From contig NZ_CP109104.1 of assembly GCF_035917675.1 (NCBI RefSeq), positions 6,076,001 through 6,140,000 on the forward strand: a stretch of DNA of 64,000 nucleotides, in the 5' to 3' direction. The stretch is from Streptomyces sp. NBC_01775. Its GTDB lineage: Bacteria > Actinomycetota > Actinomycetes > Streptomycetales > Streptomycetaceae. Position 1 is the stretch's first letter. Each line of letters starts with the position of its first letter. This document shows positions 55,905 through 64,000 of the stretch, piece by piece. The position numbers and the translations under genes were made by a program. The notes under the pieces are model-generated. The model saw only the letters and a list, made by a program, of their open reading frames with translations. It did not search any database and had not been told where the DNA came from.

Positions 55905-56963
55905 TCAGATGCGCACGCCACGGTGGCGCAGATAGGGGACCGGGTTGACGTCCGAGCCGTATTCCGGTCCGGTACGGATCTCGAAATGCAAGTGCGGGCC
56001 GGTGACATTGCCCGTGGCACCCGACAGGCCGATCTTCTTCCCGCCCCGCACAGTGTCGCCCTTCGAGACGCTCAATGCGGACAGATGGGCGTAATGGCTG
56101 TACTTGCCGTCGCTGTGCCGGATGACGACCTGGTTTCCGTAGGCTCCCCCCTTGCCGGCCGTGACGACGGTGCCTGGGCCGGCGGCCTTGACGGTCGTGC
56201 CGGTCGGTACGGCGAAGTCGACGCCGGTGTGATAGCCGCTGGACCAGTTCGGACCGGTCGCGTGATACACCGTGCCGAGTGCGCCGCTGGTCGGTCGCGT
56301 CCAGCCACCGGAACCACCGGCTTCGCCGGAGGCGGTCAGCTGGCGCGACATCGCCATGATGTTCTTGACGTAGTCGTACGTCTGGCGGTTCGCGAACGAC
56401 GGTGGGGGCACACCCGCGTAACGCTCAACGGCGCACCACCCCGCGTTGTAGCCCGCCAGCGCCAACTCGGTCGGGGAGCCGTTGAACTCCGAGGGGTGCT
56501 TGACGGTCTCCTTCGGACAGTCGTTGTACTTGGCGGGGTTCTTGGCCCTCTTCAGCAGTGAGCACATGAACCTGCCCTGTGCCGGTATCGCGTCCTCGGG
56601 GTCCCAGACGTCCCCGCCCTTCCCCCAGGTCTTCCAGGTGCCCGGCATGAACTGGGCTATCCCCTGGGCCCCGGCGGACGATCCGGCTTTGGGGTCGAAG
56701 CCCGACTCCTGCTTCAACTGAGCCGCCAGCACGGAGGGGGACAATCCGGCCTTGCAGTCGCCGGCGGCTGCCTTGATGAGCCCCTCGTACTGACTGGGCA
56801 CCCCGCCGCGCCCGACCTTCAGTGCCCCTCCGGCCAGGACAGGGTCAGCGGAGTCCGAACCGTCGTCGGTCAGGGAAGCCAGCACGAAGATGCCCATTAT
56901 CAGGCCGAACGGCAAGGTGAGCACGGCCGCAAGCGTCAGCTTCAGTAAGAGTTTGATATCCAA
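55905..56963 (-). CDS. lytic transglycosylase / M23 endopeptidase fusion
   Basis: I prefer TTG 56961-56963, because upstream codons to a GTG at 57026 are A/T-rich and unlike coding DNA here. The 352-residue protein has an N-terminal membrane segment (KLTLAAVLTLPFGLIMGIFV) and an SLT lysozyme-like domain (VLAAQLKQESGFDPKAGSSA with the catalytic Glu, GAQGIAQFMPGTWKTW). A Gly-rich linker and an M23 domain follow (HTGVDFAVPTGTTVKAAGPG, HSDGKYSHYAHLSAL, GPHLHFEI). This VirB1-type protein opens the cell wall for assembly of the secretion channel. Confidence 0.85.
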   Translation of the reverse strand: MDIKLLLKLTLAAVLTLPFGLIMGIFVLASLTDDGSDSADPVLAGGALKVGRGGVPSQYEGLIKAAAGDCKAGLSPSVLAAQLKQESGFDPKAGSSAGAQGIAQFMPGTWKTWGKGGDVWDPEDAIPAQGRFMCSLLKRAKNPAKYNDCPKETVKHPSEFNGSPTELALAGYNAGWCAVERYAGVPPPSFANRQTYDYVKNIMAMSRQLTASGEAGGSGGWTRPTSGALGTVYHATGPNWSSGYHTGVDFAVPTGTTVKAAGPGTVVTAGKGGAYGNQVVIRHSDGKYSHYAHLSALSVSKGDTVRGGKKIGLSGATGNVTGPHLHFEIRTGPEYGSDVNPVPYLRHRGVRI

Positions 56964-57293
56964 CCAGGCCCCCCATGGCCCCCGTGCCTGCGTAAATTTG
57001 CAATTTGCTCTATCGAAGAGCGGCACATTAGGAAGAGATCATTCCGCTTTCGGAGGGCGGACTGGCGCTACGCGCCGCATTCTTCCGATCCGCGTGATAC
57101 CCCATCAACTAGTGGTAGATTCCGCACAGTTGACAGAGTGTTCTACCACAGCCGTCACGCTGATGGCACGTGGACACCTGCGTTTCTGTCTGCTAGACAC
57201 TCACTTCGCGGCTCGCGTCTGTCGCGGTCGCCTCGCCATACGCTCACTTCAGGGTGTTGGCTACGGTAAATGCGATTTTCAAGCGGGGGCCTT
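56964..57293. promoter_or_regulatory. divergent promoter region of the T4SS-like locus with a long dyad
   Basis: This 330-nt region is less G+C-rich than its surroundings and separates the minus-strand transglycosylase gene from the plus-strand secretion operon. GTGGTAGA (57112-57119) and TCTACCAC (57142-57149) are perfect arms around 22 nt that include TTGACA (57130-57135), a good -35 box. The dyad is a candidate operator for both directions. Confidence 0.5.
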
Positions 57294-58211
57294 GTGAAAG
57301 CGCAGCTTGTGATGTCACTCACGAGCCAAAATCGACTGATAATACCCGTTTTGAGCGCGGTCGGTGGCAGCGGGCGGTCCACGACAGCCGGCCTGCTGGC
57401 CTGCGCTCTGTCGACGATGGGCGCAACTGCCGTACTGGACATGGCGCCACGCCTGGCCTCGCCCTGGCCCGCTTGGAGCGCCGAGCCCGGAACCGGCTTG
57501 CTCTCCCTCCCCCCGGACCGGCCGCTCACCCGCAGCCAGGTCCACGCGGCGGCGTCCCGCTTTCAGGTTCCCGGCGGCGGCGCATGGCACGTGCTCACCG
57601 ATCACCAGGAGTGGAATCACCCACCCCTCGCTCTCCCCGAAGATCCGGCCGCCTGGTACCAGTTGGCCGCGATCGGCGGGTGGCAGGCGGTCATCGCGGA
57701 CACCGTCCATCCGGTCGCTCACGAGGTGCTCACCGCGCGCTGCGCCGGATCGGCCGGCCTGACCGCCCGCTGGTGCCAACTGCCGTTCTCGGTACCGGTG
57801 CTGTGCGCGGCCGAAACCGGCTCCGGTGTCCGGGCCCTTCAGACGGCCGTCAAGGCGGCCTCGGCCGAAGGGCTCCCGCTCCACCGGATGATCGTTGTTC
57901 TGACCGCCATCGGCGAGGGCCGGTCCCCCGCCTCGGTGAAGGCCGCCGCCGCGATGCTCGCACCGCGAGTCGGGGCGGTCATCCAGGTGCCCTATGACCC
58001 CCGCATCCGCGCCCATGGGATGCGCGACGCATCCCATCTGAAGCCCCGATTGCTGGAGGCCGGCCGACAACTCGCCCACGCCGTGGTGGGTTCGGCCCAG
58101 GCGGCCTGGGGCGATCCACTCCCTGCGGCTGCTGTGCCACGTGCCCGGACAGCAGTCCCTGCCCGCGTCGACCACACCGTCCGCAACGCTTCGAAAAAGG
58201 TTCTTGCATGA
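57294..58211 (+). CDS. MinD/ParA-like P-loop protein
   Basis: GTG 57294 has GCGGGGG upstream; ATG 57312 is an alternative. The 305-residue protein begins LIIPVLSAVGGSGRSTTAGL, a deviant Walker A (GGSGRST in place of KGGVGKT). The rest keeps the ParA/MinD order: TAVLDMAPRLASPWPAW, then WQAVIADTVHPVAHEVL and MIVVLTAIGEGRSPASVKAA. The usual signature lysine of the deviant motif is replaced by Gly-Ser, so ATP hydrolysis may be weak. It is the first gene of the secretion operon and may position the machine. Its stop overlaps the next start. Confidence 0.75.
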   Translation: MKAQLVMSLTSQNRLIIPVLSAVGGSGRSTTAGLLACALSTMGATAVLDMAPRLASPWPAWSAEPGTGLLSLPPDRPLTRSQVHAAASRFQVPGGGAWHVLTDHQEWNHPPLALPEDPAAWYQLAAIGGWQAVIADTVHPVAHEVLTARCAGSAGLTARWCQLPFSVPVLCAAETGSGVRALQTAVKAASAEGLPLHRMIVVLTAIGEGRSPASVKAAAAMLAPRVGAVIQVPYDPRIRAHGMRDASHLKPRLLEAGRQLAHAVVGSAQAAWGDPLPAAAVPRARTAVPARVDHTVRNASKKVLA

Positions 58212-58546
58212 GTCAGTTTCTGCAGTCCCTGCATGCCTTCGCCGGTGACCCGCACCTTCAGCTCCTCGCCGGTGACAAGCCCATCGTTCCGGGGTACAAG
58301 CCCAAGCTGCCCGGCGAGGTCCGGACGCCCACCAGCACGATTCTCGCCTGGACCGCGGGAGGCGGCCTCTCGCTGGCGGTACTGGGCGGGCTCGTCGGCT
58401 GGGGCATGGTCGGCATCGGGCACAACACCGAGCGGGCGGCTCTCGCCGCCCGCGGGAAGTCCTCGATCCTCTGGAGCCTGATCTCCGGGGTGGGTATCGG
58501 AGTCACTTCCGGTCTGGTCATGGGCTTCTACAACATGGCGAACTGA
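58208..58546 (+). CDS. small membrane protein, candidate VirB2-like subunit
   Basis: ATG 58208 overlaps the preceding stop (ATGA). The 112-residue product has a hydrophilic N-terminus and two hydrophobic segments (LSLAVLGGLVGWGMVGIGHN and ILWSLISGVGIGVTSGLVMG). Size, two-helix pattern and position before VirB8- and VirB6-like genes resemble T4SS VirB2-like subunits. Sequence similarity is not recognisable to me, so this is by context only. Confidence 0.6.
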   Translation: MSQFLQSLHAFAGDPHLQLLAGDKPIVPGYKPKLPGEVRTPTSTILAWTAGGGLSLAVLGGLVGWGMVGIGHNTERAALAARGKSSILWSLISGVGIGVTSGLVMGFYNMAN

Positions 58547-58553
58547 GGCGGGA

Positions 58554-59318
58554 ATGGAAGACCAAGACCGTGTGGCCCGCCGGGCCCGTCTCCGCCTGAT
58601 AGGCATCGGGGCGCTCTTACTCGCCGTGCTGGTCGGCGGCGCCGTCCTGCTGATCAGTGCCGCAAGCAGCCAGGACGCGTCCGGCGCGACCTCCGGTGAC
58701 CGGAAATCCAGCACACCCGAGCCGGGCCCGTCGGCCTCTTCGCGGGGCAAGATGACGCCGGCGAAGGCCAAGCCCATGCGCGTCCTGAAACCGAAGAGCC
58801 AAAAGGACGGCTTCTCCGTCGGTTTTCCCCGCAGTGGCCCCGGGGCCACCTCAGCGGCCGTCTACTACTTGGAGGAGTCCCCCTTCCTCGATGACGTCAG
58901 GACCAGGCAGCAACTGAAGGCCATCACCTCCAGGAAATCTCCCGCCTCCATCGACAAGGAGATCTCCGAGGTCCGCAAGCTGCGCGAAAAGGTGGGGTTG
59001 CCGCCATCCGGCGGCGTGCCGGGAGGGCTGACCTTCACCACCACCGTCGAAGCGGTAAAGGCGACGCCGCTGCGCAGCCGAAGTCTGGTCCAGGTCTGGC
59101 TGAACTACGACCGCTTCGCGACCAAGCCCGATGGCACCCCGGCAGCGAAGCCGTTGAAGGACGAGACGGTTGATGTCCTCCTCAAATGGGAGGGCGGCGA
59201 CTGGAAGATCACCGATGAGCCGCGCTACCGCAAGCTGCGGACTTTCCCGGCGGCTTACGCCTCCGACAGTCCCATTGCCTGGCAGAGCGGTTGGTGGCAG
59301 GTGCGGCATGAGGCATGA
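58554..59318 (+). CDS. VirB8/TcpC-like membrane-anchored protein
   Basis: The 254-residue protein has one membrane anchor (LIGIGALLLAVLVGGAVLLI, residues 15-34), a disordered Ser/Pro linker and a C-terminal domain of about 170 residues. That domain has an NTF2-like feel (SRSLVQVWLNYDRFATKPDG, TVDVLLKWEGGDWKITDEPR). Such a build matches VirB8/TcpC-type scaffold proteins that link inner-membrane parts of the channel. It overlaps the following VirB6-like gene by 11 nt. Confidence 0.65.
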   Translation: MEDQDRVARRARLRLIGIGALLLAVLVGGAVLLISAASSQDASGATSGDRKSSTPEPGPSASSRGKMTPAKAKPMRVLKPKSQKDGFSVGFPRSGPGATSAAVYYLEESPFLDDVRTRQQLKAITSRKSPASIDKEISEVRKLREKVGLPPSGGVPGGLTFTTTVEAVKATPLRSRSLVQVWLNYDRFATKPDGTPAAKPLKDETVDVLLKWEGGDWKITDEPRYRKLRTFPAAYASDSPIAWQSGWWQVRHEA

Positions 59319-61314
59319 CCGTTTCCGGCGAGCACTGACCCTGCTGCTGTCCTTGGTGTGCTGTCTCGGCCTCACGGCGGCCGGTGCGCCCATGGCGTCC
59401 GCGGAGGACGACCCCAAGGCGTATGTCGACTTCGGTCCTCCGAAGGACCCGCCCAAGGAGTGGACCGAAGGGGGCGTGGGCCCCCAGGGCATAGGTCTCG
59501 ACGACAACGACCACTGGTGCAACGTCAACATGGGGGCAGACCCCAAGAATTGCGACACGGAAAAGGCCATCGGTGAGATCCCCGGTACCTATGAGCCGTG
59601 CAGCGACGTCATGGACGGCTGCTCCAAGAAGGACCTGAAGAAGCACGAGCTCAAGGAGCTCAAGGAGTGGCGGAAGAAGGCCGATCACAACCACAAGAAC
59701 TACAAGAAGCTCAATGAGCTCCTCACCAAGTGCGTGAACAAGGGCGGGATGTTCCAGGACTGCTCGAACGAGCATGGTCCGAACTACCCGATGATCAACG
59801 TGAAGACGCCATGGGACTGGGTCGGCGACGCGATCGCGAGTCTGGCGACCGACATGCTCACCAAGGCGGCCGAATACATCGGCAAGTCGGTCGTATGGGT
59901 GCTCAAACAGTTCGCCGACGCGTTCAACAGCTGGTCCACCATCGATCTCGCCAAGACCGGTATCGGTCCCACGATGAGCATCATGACGGGTCTCTCGGTG
60001 CTGCTGGCGGCCTTCCTGCTGTTGATGCAGTTCGGCAAGCTGGCCATCAGTCAGCAGGGCAGTCCGCTGGTGACCGCGCTCACCGGACTGGCCAAATGGG
60101 CGGTGATCCTGGCCGTCTACGTGGTCGCCATCCAGACCGCGCTCGACTGGTCCGACCAGCTGAGCACCGCGATCATCAACGAGACCTTCGACCGCGGCGG
60201 CAGCGGTGAGAAGGATGCCCAAAAGGCGATGCAGCAACAGCTCGGCGAGCTGTTCGCCGGCCTCGGCGCGGCCGGCGGGACAGCCGCTGCCGGTGGCGCC
60301 CTGATCACCGGCAGCGGCATGGTGGCTTCCTCGGTCGGCTTCATCATCGTCATCGGCATTCTCTGCATTCTGGCCATCGGCGGACTGTGGATCGAGATGC
60401 TGATGCGTCAGGCCGGGCTCATGATCCTGGTCGCTGTGATGCCCCTCGTCCTGGCGGGGCAGATGGCGGACTCGACCCGCGAGTGGTGGCCCAAGGCCCG
60501 TAACGCGGTGATCTCGCTGATTCTGATGAAGCCGGTGATCGTGATCTGTTTCTCCATCGGCTTCAACGCCATGAGTCATGGTGACGGCGCCCGCAATGTC
60601 CTGGTCGGCCTGCTGATCTTCATCCTGTCGTGCTTTGCCTGGCCGGTGATCGCCCGGTTCATGACCTTCACCACCAACGGCGACGGCAACAGCACCACTT
60701 CCGGACTCATCGGCGCGGTCGGCTCGAACATGTCGGCGATGTTCGCCGGCTACCGGCCGCAGATGGGGCCCGGAGGCGCGGGCATGATCGGCGGGGGCGT
60801 CGGCTTCACCAAGGGGCTGGAGGAGGACAACGCCACCACCGGCGGTTCCGGCGGCGGTGGCGGCTCCGGCGGCTCCGGCGGTGGTGGCGGCGGTGGCGGC
60901 TTCTGGTCCAAGTTCATGAAGGGAAGCGGTTCCGGCGGCTTCGGCCACAAGGTCGGCGGTGTCGTGGGGATGGGCCTGCAGGCCGCAGCCATGGGCAAGG
61001 ACATCCTGGAGGACTCGGCGGCCAACACCGCGGCCCACGCCGGCCTCGGTCCGAGCTCCACTCCCGACCGCCACGTGGTCATCGGCCGCCGCGGCCAGCG
61101 CGGCGGCGGCGCCTCGGGGGGCGGAGAAGAGGAAGAGCCTCCGCCGCCGCCACCACCACCGCCGCCGCACGCACCGGGAGGGTATTCCGCGAACCTGGAG
61201 CGGGACGCGCCCCCCGAGCGGGCCGCGCCCACGGAGCCCCCGGCTCCGCCACTTCCGCCGGGAGGGAACCAGCCCATCGTGGCCCCGCCGGAATCCTACT
61301 CATGGAGGGATTAG
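59308..61314 (+). CDS. VirB6/TrbL-like polytopic membrane protein
   Basis: ATG 59308 lies inside the end of the previous gene. The 668-residue product has a signal-peptide-like start (ALTLLLSLVCCLGLTAAGA) and an extracytoplasmic region of about 180 residues with several cysteines. At least five membrane segments follow (MSIMTGLSVLLAAFLLLMQF, AVILAVYVVAIQTALDW, SSVGFIIVIGILCILAIGGL, GLMILVAVMPLVLAGQM, VLVGLLIFILSCFAWPVIA). The C-terminus has a Gly-rich stretch (GGSGGGGGSGGSGGGGGGGG) and a Pro-rich one (EEPPPPPPPPPPHAPGG). This is the layout of VirB6-type channel proteins in actinobacteria. Confidence 0.8.
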   Translation: MRHDRFRRALTLLLSLVCCLGLTAAGAPMASAEDDPKAYVDFGPPKDPPKEWTEGGVGPQGIGLDDNDHWCNVNMGADPKNCDTEKAIGEIPGTYEPCSDVMDGCSKKDLKKHELKELKEWRKKADHNHKNYKKLNELLTKCVNKGGMFQDCSNEHGPNYPMINVKTPWDWVGDAIASLATDMLTKAAEYIGKSVVWVLKQFADAFNSWSTIDLAKTGIGPTMSIMTGLSVLLAAFLLLMQFGKLAISQQGSPLVTALTGLAKWAVILAVYVVAIQTALDWSDQLSTAIINETFDRGGSGEKDAQKAMQQQLGELFAGLGAAGGTAAAGGALITGSGMVASSVGFIIVIGILCILAIGGLWIEMLMRQAGLMILVAVMPLVLAGQMADSTREWWPKARNAVISLILMKPVIVICFSIGFNAMSHGDGARNVLVGLLIFILSCFAWPVIARFMTFTTNGDGNSTTSGLIGAVGSNMSAMFAGYRPQMGPGGAGMIGGGVGFTKGLEEDNATTGGSGGGGGSGGSGGGGGGGGFWSKFMKGSGSGGFGHKVGGVVGMGLQAAAMGKDILEDSAANTAAHAGLGPSSTPDRHVVIGRRGQRGGGASGGGEEEEPPPPPPPPPPHAPGGYSANLERDAPPERAAPTEPPAPPLPPGGNQPIVAPPESYSWRD

Positions 61315-61317
61315 CCC

Positions 61318-62844
61318 ATGCCGGTCCCAGAGCCCGTCACCTACGGCGGCTGGCAGTCCGAACGCAGCGGATTCATGGGCAACCTGTCGGGGCCCGGCTT
61401 CGCCCTGGTGGCGGCTTCGACCGTCATCGGGCTCATCCCGCTCTACCAGCGAAGCTGGTCCGCGACGATCGTTTCCCTTCCGCTCGCCCTGCTGTTGCTC
61501 GCCCTCGCCTTCGGGCGCGTCCTGGGGCTGTCAGCGGACCAATGGATCATTCTCGCAGTGAGGCATCAGATCGCCGTGGCCACCAAGAAGAACCTCTTCC
61601 TCTCCGGCGCCTTCGCTCCCCGGACCAGGACCGGGGAACAGCCGATGGACCTGCCCGGGGTCCTCGCCCGTCTGCGCATCCTCAACGCGCCCGACGGGCT
61701 GGGCGGGGAACTCGGAGTCGTCCACGACCCGGTCGACAGCACCTACACCGCCATCGCCCGAATCGGCTTCCCCGGCCTGGCGCTGATCGACACGGACAAG
61801 CAGAACACCCGCGTCGGCGCGTGGGCCGCCTTCCTGCGCTCACAGTGCAAGGAAGACGGGGCGATCACCAGGATCGCCGTACACCAGCGCTCCCTCCCCG
61901 ACGACGGGACCGAGCTCAGGTCATGGACCGATCGCCACATCACCTCCGACGCCCCGCCCGCCGCGATACAGGCCCTGGACGAACTCATGGTCGGCGCGGG
62001 GCCGGTGGCCACCATCCGCGAGACCTATCTGTCCCTCACGTTCTCCTCCGCACGCGCACGCCTGGCGGTCAGGGCAGCCGGTGGCGGCCAGATCGGCGCA
62101 GCCGCCGTCCTCGTCCGTGAGATCCACGCCATGCAGGGGGCGTTGAGCAGCGCCGGTCTCCAGGTCGAGGAGATGCTGACGCCCCGCAAGGTCGCCCAGG
62201 CCATCCGCACGGCCTACGACCCGGAGTCGCAGCTGATGCTCGCCGCCCGCAACAACGCCGCGCAGGAATCCACCTGGGAGGGCGCCCCGCCGGGCCTCGA
62301 TCCGGCGGTGGCCGGACCCGCCGCGGCGGAGACCAGCTGGGGCGTGTACCGGCACGACGGGGCATGGACGGTCTCGTACCAGGTGCGCGGGCTGCCCCAG
62401 TCCGAGGTGTACGCCACCTTCCTCCAGCCCCTGCTGAGGCCCCGGCGCAACGCCCGCCGTTCGCTGTCGCTGGTGTACGAGCCGATCGGCCCCGTCAAGG
62501 CGCGCCAGGAGCTGGCGCGGGAAAAGGCCAAGCGGGACGCCGCACGGCAGCTGCGCTCCAAGACCGGCCGGACGGAGTCCGAGGACGAGCGCCGCGAGTC
62601 GATGACCGCCCGCGCGCAGGATGTGGCGCGGGCCGCCGGTCACGGCGTGCTCCGGCTGAGCTGTCTGCTGGCCGTCACCGTGATGGACGAGGACGAACTG
62701 GAGATCGCCTGCGCGGAACTCCAGGCCGATGCCTCAGCCGCCGGCCTGGAGATCCGGCGGGTGTGGGGTGCCCAGGACGCGGGCTTCGCAGCCGCCGCGC
62801 TGCCGCTGGGCCACGGGCTGCCGGACCGGCGGGTGGGCGTCTGA
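61318..62844 (+). CDS. SCO6880/PrgI-family protein
   Basis: The 508-residue product begins with a short hydrophilic segment and two membrane helices (GFALVAASTVIGLIPLYQR and IVSLPLALLLLALAFGRVLG), the PrgI/VirB3-like part. A large cytoplasmic domain follows (PGVLARLRILNAPDGLGGEL, YVQ-like ETYLSLTFSSARARLAVRAA, ARAAGHGVLRLSCLLAVTVM). That domain resembles the N-terminal part of VirB4 proteins but lacks Walker motifs. This is the SCO6880 family arrangement of Streptomyces. It overlaps the ATPase gene by 1 nt (TGATG), so the two probably work as a split VirB3-VirB4 pair. Confidence 0.8.
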   Translation: MPVPEPVTYGGWQSERSGFMGNLSGPGFALVAASTVIGLIPLYQRSWSATIVSLPLALLLLALAFGRVLGLSADQWIILAVRHQIAVATKKNLFLSGAFAPRTRTGEQPMDLPGVLARLRILNAPDGLGGELGVVHDPVDSTYTAIARIGFPGLALIDTDKQNTRVGAWAAFLRSQCKEDGAITRIAVHQRSLPDDGTELRSWTDRHITSDAPPAAIQALDELMVGAGPVATIRETYLSLTFSSARARLAVRAAGGGQIGAAAVLVREIHAMQGALSSAGLQVEEMLTPRKVAQAIRTAYDPESQLMLAARNNAAQESTWEGAPPGLDPAVAGPAAAETSWGVYRHDGAWTVSYQVRGLPQSEVYATFLQPLLRPRRNARRSLSLVYEPIGPVKARQELAREKAKRDAARQLRSKTGRTESEDERRESMTARAQDVARAAGHGVLRLSCLLAVTVMDEDELEIACAELQADASAAGLEIRRVWGAQDAGFAAAALPLGHGLPDRRVGV

Positions 62845-64000
62845 TGCGTCTTTCTCTCAACCGCCGCCGGATCGACGACACCACGCTCGAAGCCGCCCCG
62901 CTGGCCGGCCTGATCGACATCAACTCGGAGGCGTCACCGCCCGCCCCTCAGCCCACCGCACGTGAACTGCGGCGCGCCCGGATGCTGGAGGACCCCGACG
63001 GGGCCATGCGTGTGGCCCCCAGGAAGGGGTGGCGACAGCCGTTCGCCGGACGGGCCGCCTCGCTCCTGCGGCCGGAGGTGTTCCGGGCCGACACCGCGCG
63101 GGCCGCGGGCATCTATCCCTTTCTGCACGCGGGCAGCCTGCCGCCGCTCGGCGCCTACATGGGCTGGAACACCCTGACCGCGCAGGCGTTCTCCGCCCAC
63201 CCGGCGGCCTGGGTGGGCGAGGGGCTGTGCACCAACCCCAACGTCATGATCACGGGCATCCCCGGCAGCGGTAAGAGCGCCCACATCAAGGCCCTCTGCT
63301 TCAGGCTGATGGCCTTCGGCCAGCGCACACTGATCGCCGGCGACGTCAAGGGCGAGTACCGGCAGCTCTGCCGTCATCTGGGCGTGGAGCCGGTCCGGCT
63401 CGGCCCCGGACTGCCCGGCCGTCTCAACCCTCTGGACGCCGGACCGCTGGGGGAGGACCTCCACAAGATCACCGATCGGGAGATGCTCCGTGCCCGGCTC
63501 AAGGAGATCCACCGCCGGCGCCTCACCCTGCTGAAGGCCCTGCTGGAGCTCCAGTTGCGGCGCAACCTCCTGCCCCAGGAGGAGGAGTGCCTGGACATCG
63601 CGGTACGGGAGGTGACGGGGGAGCTGGCCGACGCCGACGAACACCGCCGGGAGGTTCCCACCCTGCCGCGTGTCTACTTGGTGCTGAAGGACCCCACCGA
63701 GCGCATGGCGCGTGAACTGCGGGTGCGCGGCGAGGACGTACAGACCGCGCGGGAGCAGATGGCCTCCATCCGTTCCGCCCTCGGTGGCATGATCCATGGC
63801 CATCTGGGAGGTCTGTTCGACCAGCACACCTCCATCTCGCTGGACTGGGACGCGCCGATCCAGTCCGTCGACATCTCCGCCCTTGAGCAGTACGGGGACG
63901 AGACCGTGGCGATGGTGCTGACCTGCGTCTCCTCCTGGGCCCAGGCCGCCATCGACCGTCCCGGGCTGCCCTGGATCGTGGTACGGGACGAGCTGTGGCG
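62844..64000 (+). CDS. VirB4-like conjugation ATPase, partial
   Basis: ATG 62844 overlaps the previous stop. The visible 385 residues include WVGEGLCTNPNVMITGIPGS, a Walker A at residues 138-145 (GIPGSGKS), then FGQRTLIAGDVKGEYRQLC. The last codons, LPWIVVRDELWR, are the Walker B region. This is the motor domain of VirB4/TraC-like ATPases that energise type IV secretion. A coiled-coil-like segment rich in Leu and Arg (about 215-260) separates the motifs. The remaining C-terminal part lies beyond the window. Confidence 0.85.
   Translation, partial: MRLSLNRRRIDDTTLEAAPLAGLIDINSEASPPAPQPTARELRRARMLEDPDGAMRVAPRKGWRQPFAGRAASLLRPEVFRADTARAAGIYPFLHAGSLPPLGAYMGWNTLTAQAFSAHPAAWVGEGLCTNPNVMITGIPGSGKSAHIKALCFRLMAFGQRTLIAGDVKGEYRQLCRHLGVEPVRLGPGLPGRLNPLDAGPLGEDLHKITDREMLRARLKEIHRRRLTLLKALLELQLRRNLLPQEEECLDIAVREVTGELADADEHRREVPTLPRVYLVLKDPTERMARELRVRGEDVQTAREQMASIRSALGGMIHGHLGGLFDQHTSISLDWDAPIQSVDISALEQYGDETVAMVLTCVSSWAQAAIDRPGLPWIVVRDELW

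Noticed and set aside
59209..61170. A 653-codon minus-strand frame opposite the VirB6-like gene
   Set aside because: It is rich in His, Arg and Gly as expected for the complement of a membrane protein gene, and shows no signal or domain.
52244..64000. Integrated conjugative element with attachment sites
   Set aside because: No integrase, tRNA or flanking direct repeat was visible inside the window, so the element boundaries cannot be claimed.

Overview
The window is high-G+C actinobacterial DNA, almost certainly a Streptomyces chromosome. The evidence is a strong G/C bias at third codon positions, GTG and TTG starts with GGAGG-type ribosome sites, many secreted proteins and lipoproteins, and Streptomyces-typical families: SUKH-4 immunity proteins, an MmyB-like XRE regulator, an RRHIDL leader peptide, and sugar ABC operons without an ATPase gene. 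No rRNA, tRNA or CRISPR array was seen.

Layout. 0-7 kb: the tail of an anti-sigma-type ATPase, a decayed ECF sigma factor, a glycosyl hydrolase remnant, and mostly minus-strand genes for small secreted proteins (two-domain PepSY protein, a 60-residue peptide, a NEP1-like necrosis-type protein) with a DHFR-like reductase and an ArsR regulator. 7-15.5 kb: a full counterpart of the poorly understood enterobacterial yhf operon, in the order yhfZ-yhfY-yhfU-yhfT-php-yhfS-yhfX-yhfW, with tandem repeats in its spacers and protein linkers. 15.6-22 kb: zinc-ribbon protein, tandem SUKH-4 protein, GH114-type secreted glycosidase, DUF4232-like lipoprotein, and an XRE/MmyB regulator next to a secreted beta-propeller protein. 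22-27 kb: a partly decayed sulfur-related locus with an SfnB/DszC-type dehydrogenase, a TauE/SafE permease, an Rrf2 regulator, abutting fragments of an ABC permease and an NtaA/DszA-type monooxygenase, and a leader peptide before a glutathione S-transferase-like gene. 27-32.6 kb: a sugar ABC operon without ATPase, ending in a CMD/AhpD-type protein and an acyl-CoA dehydrogenase.

33.4-52.1 kb holds what I judge the most interesting content: a unidirectional, tightly coupled cluster that looks like an undescribed specialised-metabolite pathway. It carries three aminoacyl-tRNA synthetase homologues (an AsnRS-like catalytic core without anticodon domain, a degenerate archaeal-type ProRS paralogue, and a complete MetRS that may be a self-resistance copy) and an MccF-type S66 peptidase. 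It also has five SAM methyltransferases (one FkbM-type, one NodS-like), a PhyH oxygenase, a radical SAM protein, a PIG-L deacetylase, a DXD glycosyltransferase, a glycosyltransferase/PLP-aminotransferase fusion and two APH-fold kinases. No NRPS or PKS gene is present. Together these suggest a glycosylated or aminoacylated small molecule whose target may be an aminoacyl-tRNA synthetase; this is inference.

52.2-64 kb: a type IV secretion-like locus with a VirD4/TraG coupling protein, lytic transglycosylase/M23 protein, MinD/ParA-like ATPase, small membrane protein, VirB8-like, VirB6-like and PrgI/SCO6880-like proteins, and a VirB4-like ATPase cut by the window edge.

Two themes cross the window: short tandem repeats (14-28 nt units) in spacers and protein linkers, and probable leaderless regulator genes whose -10 box lies about 6-7 nt before the start codon.
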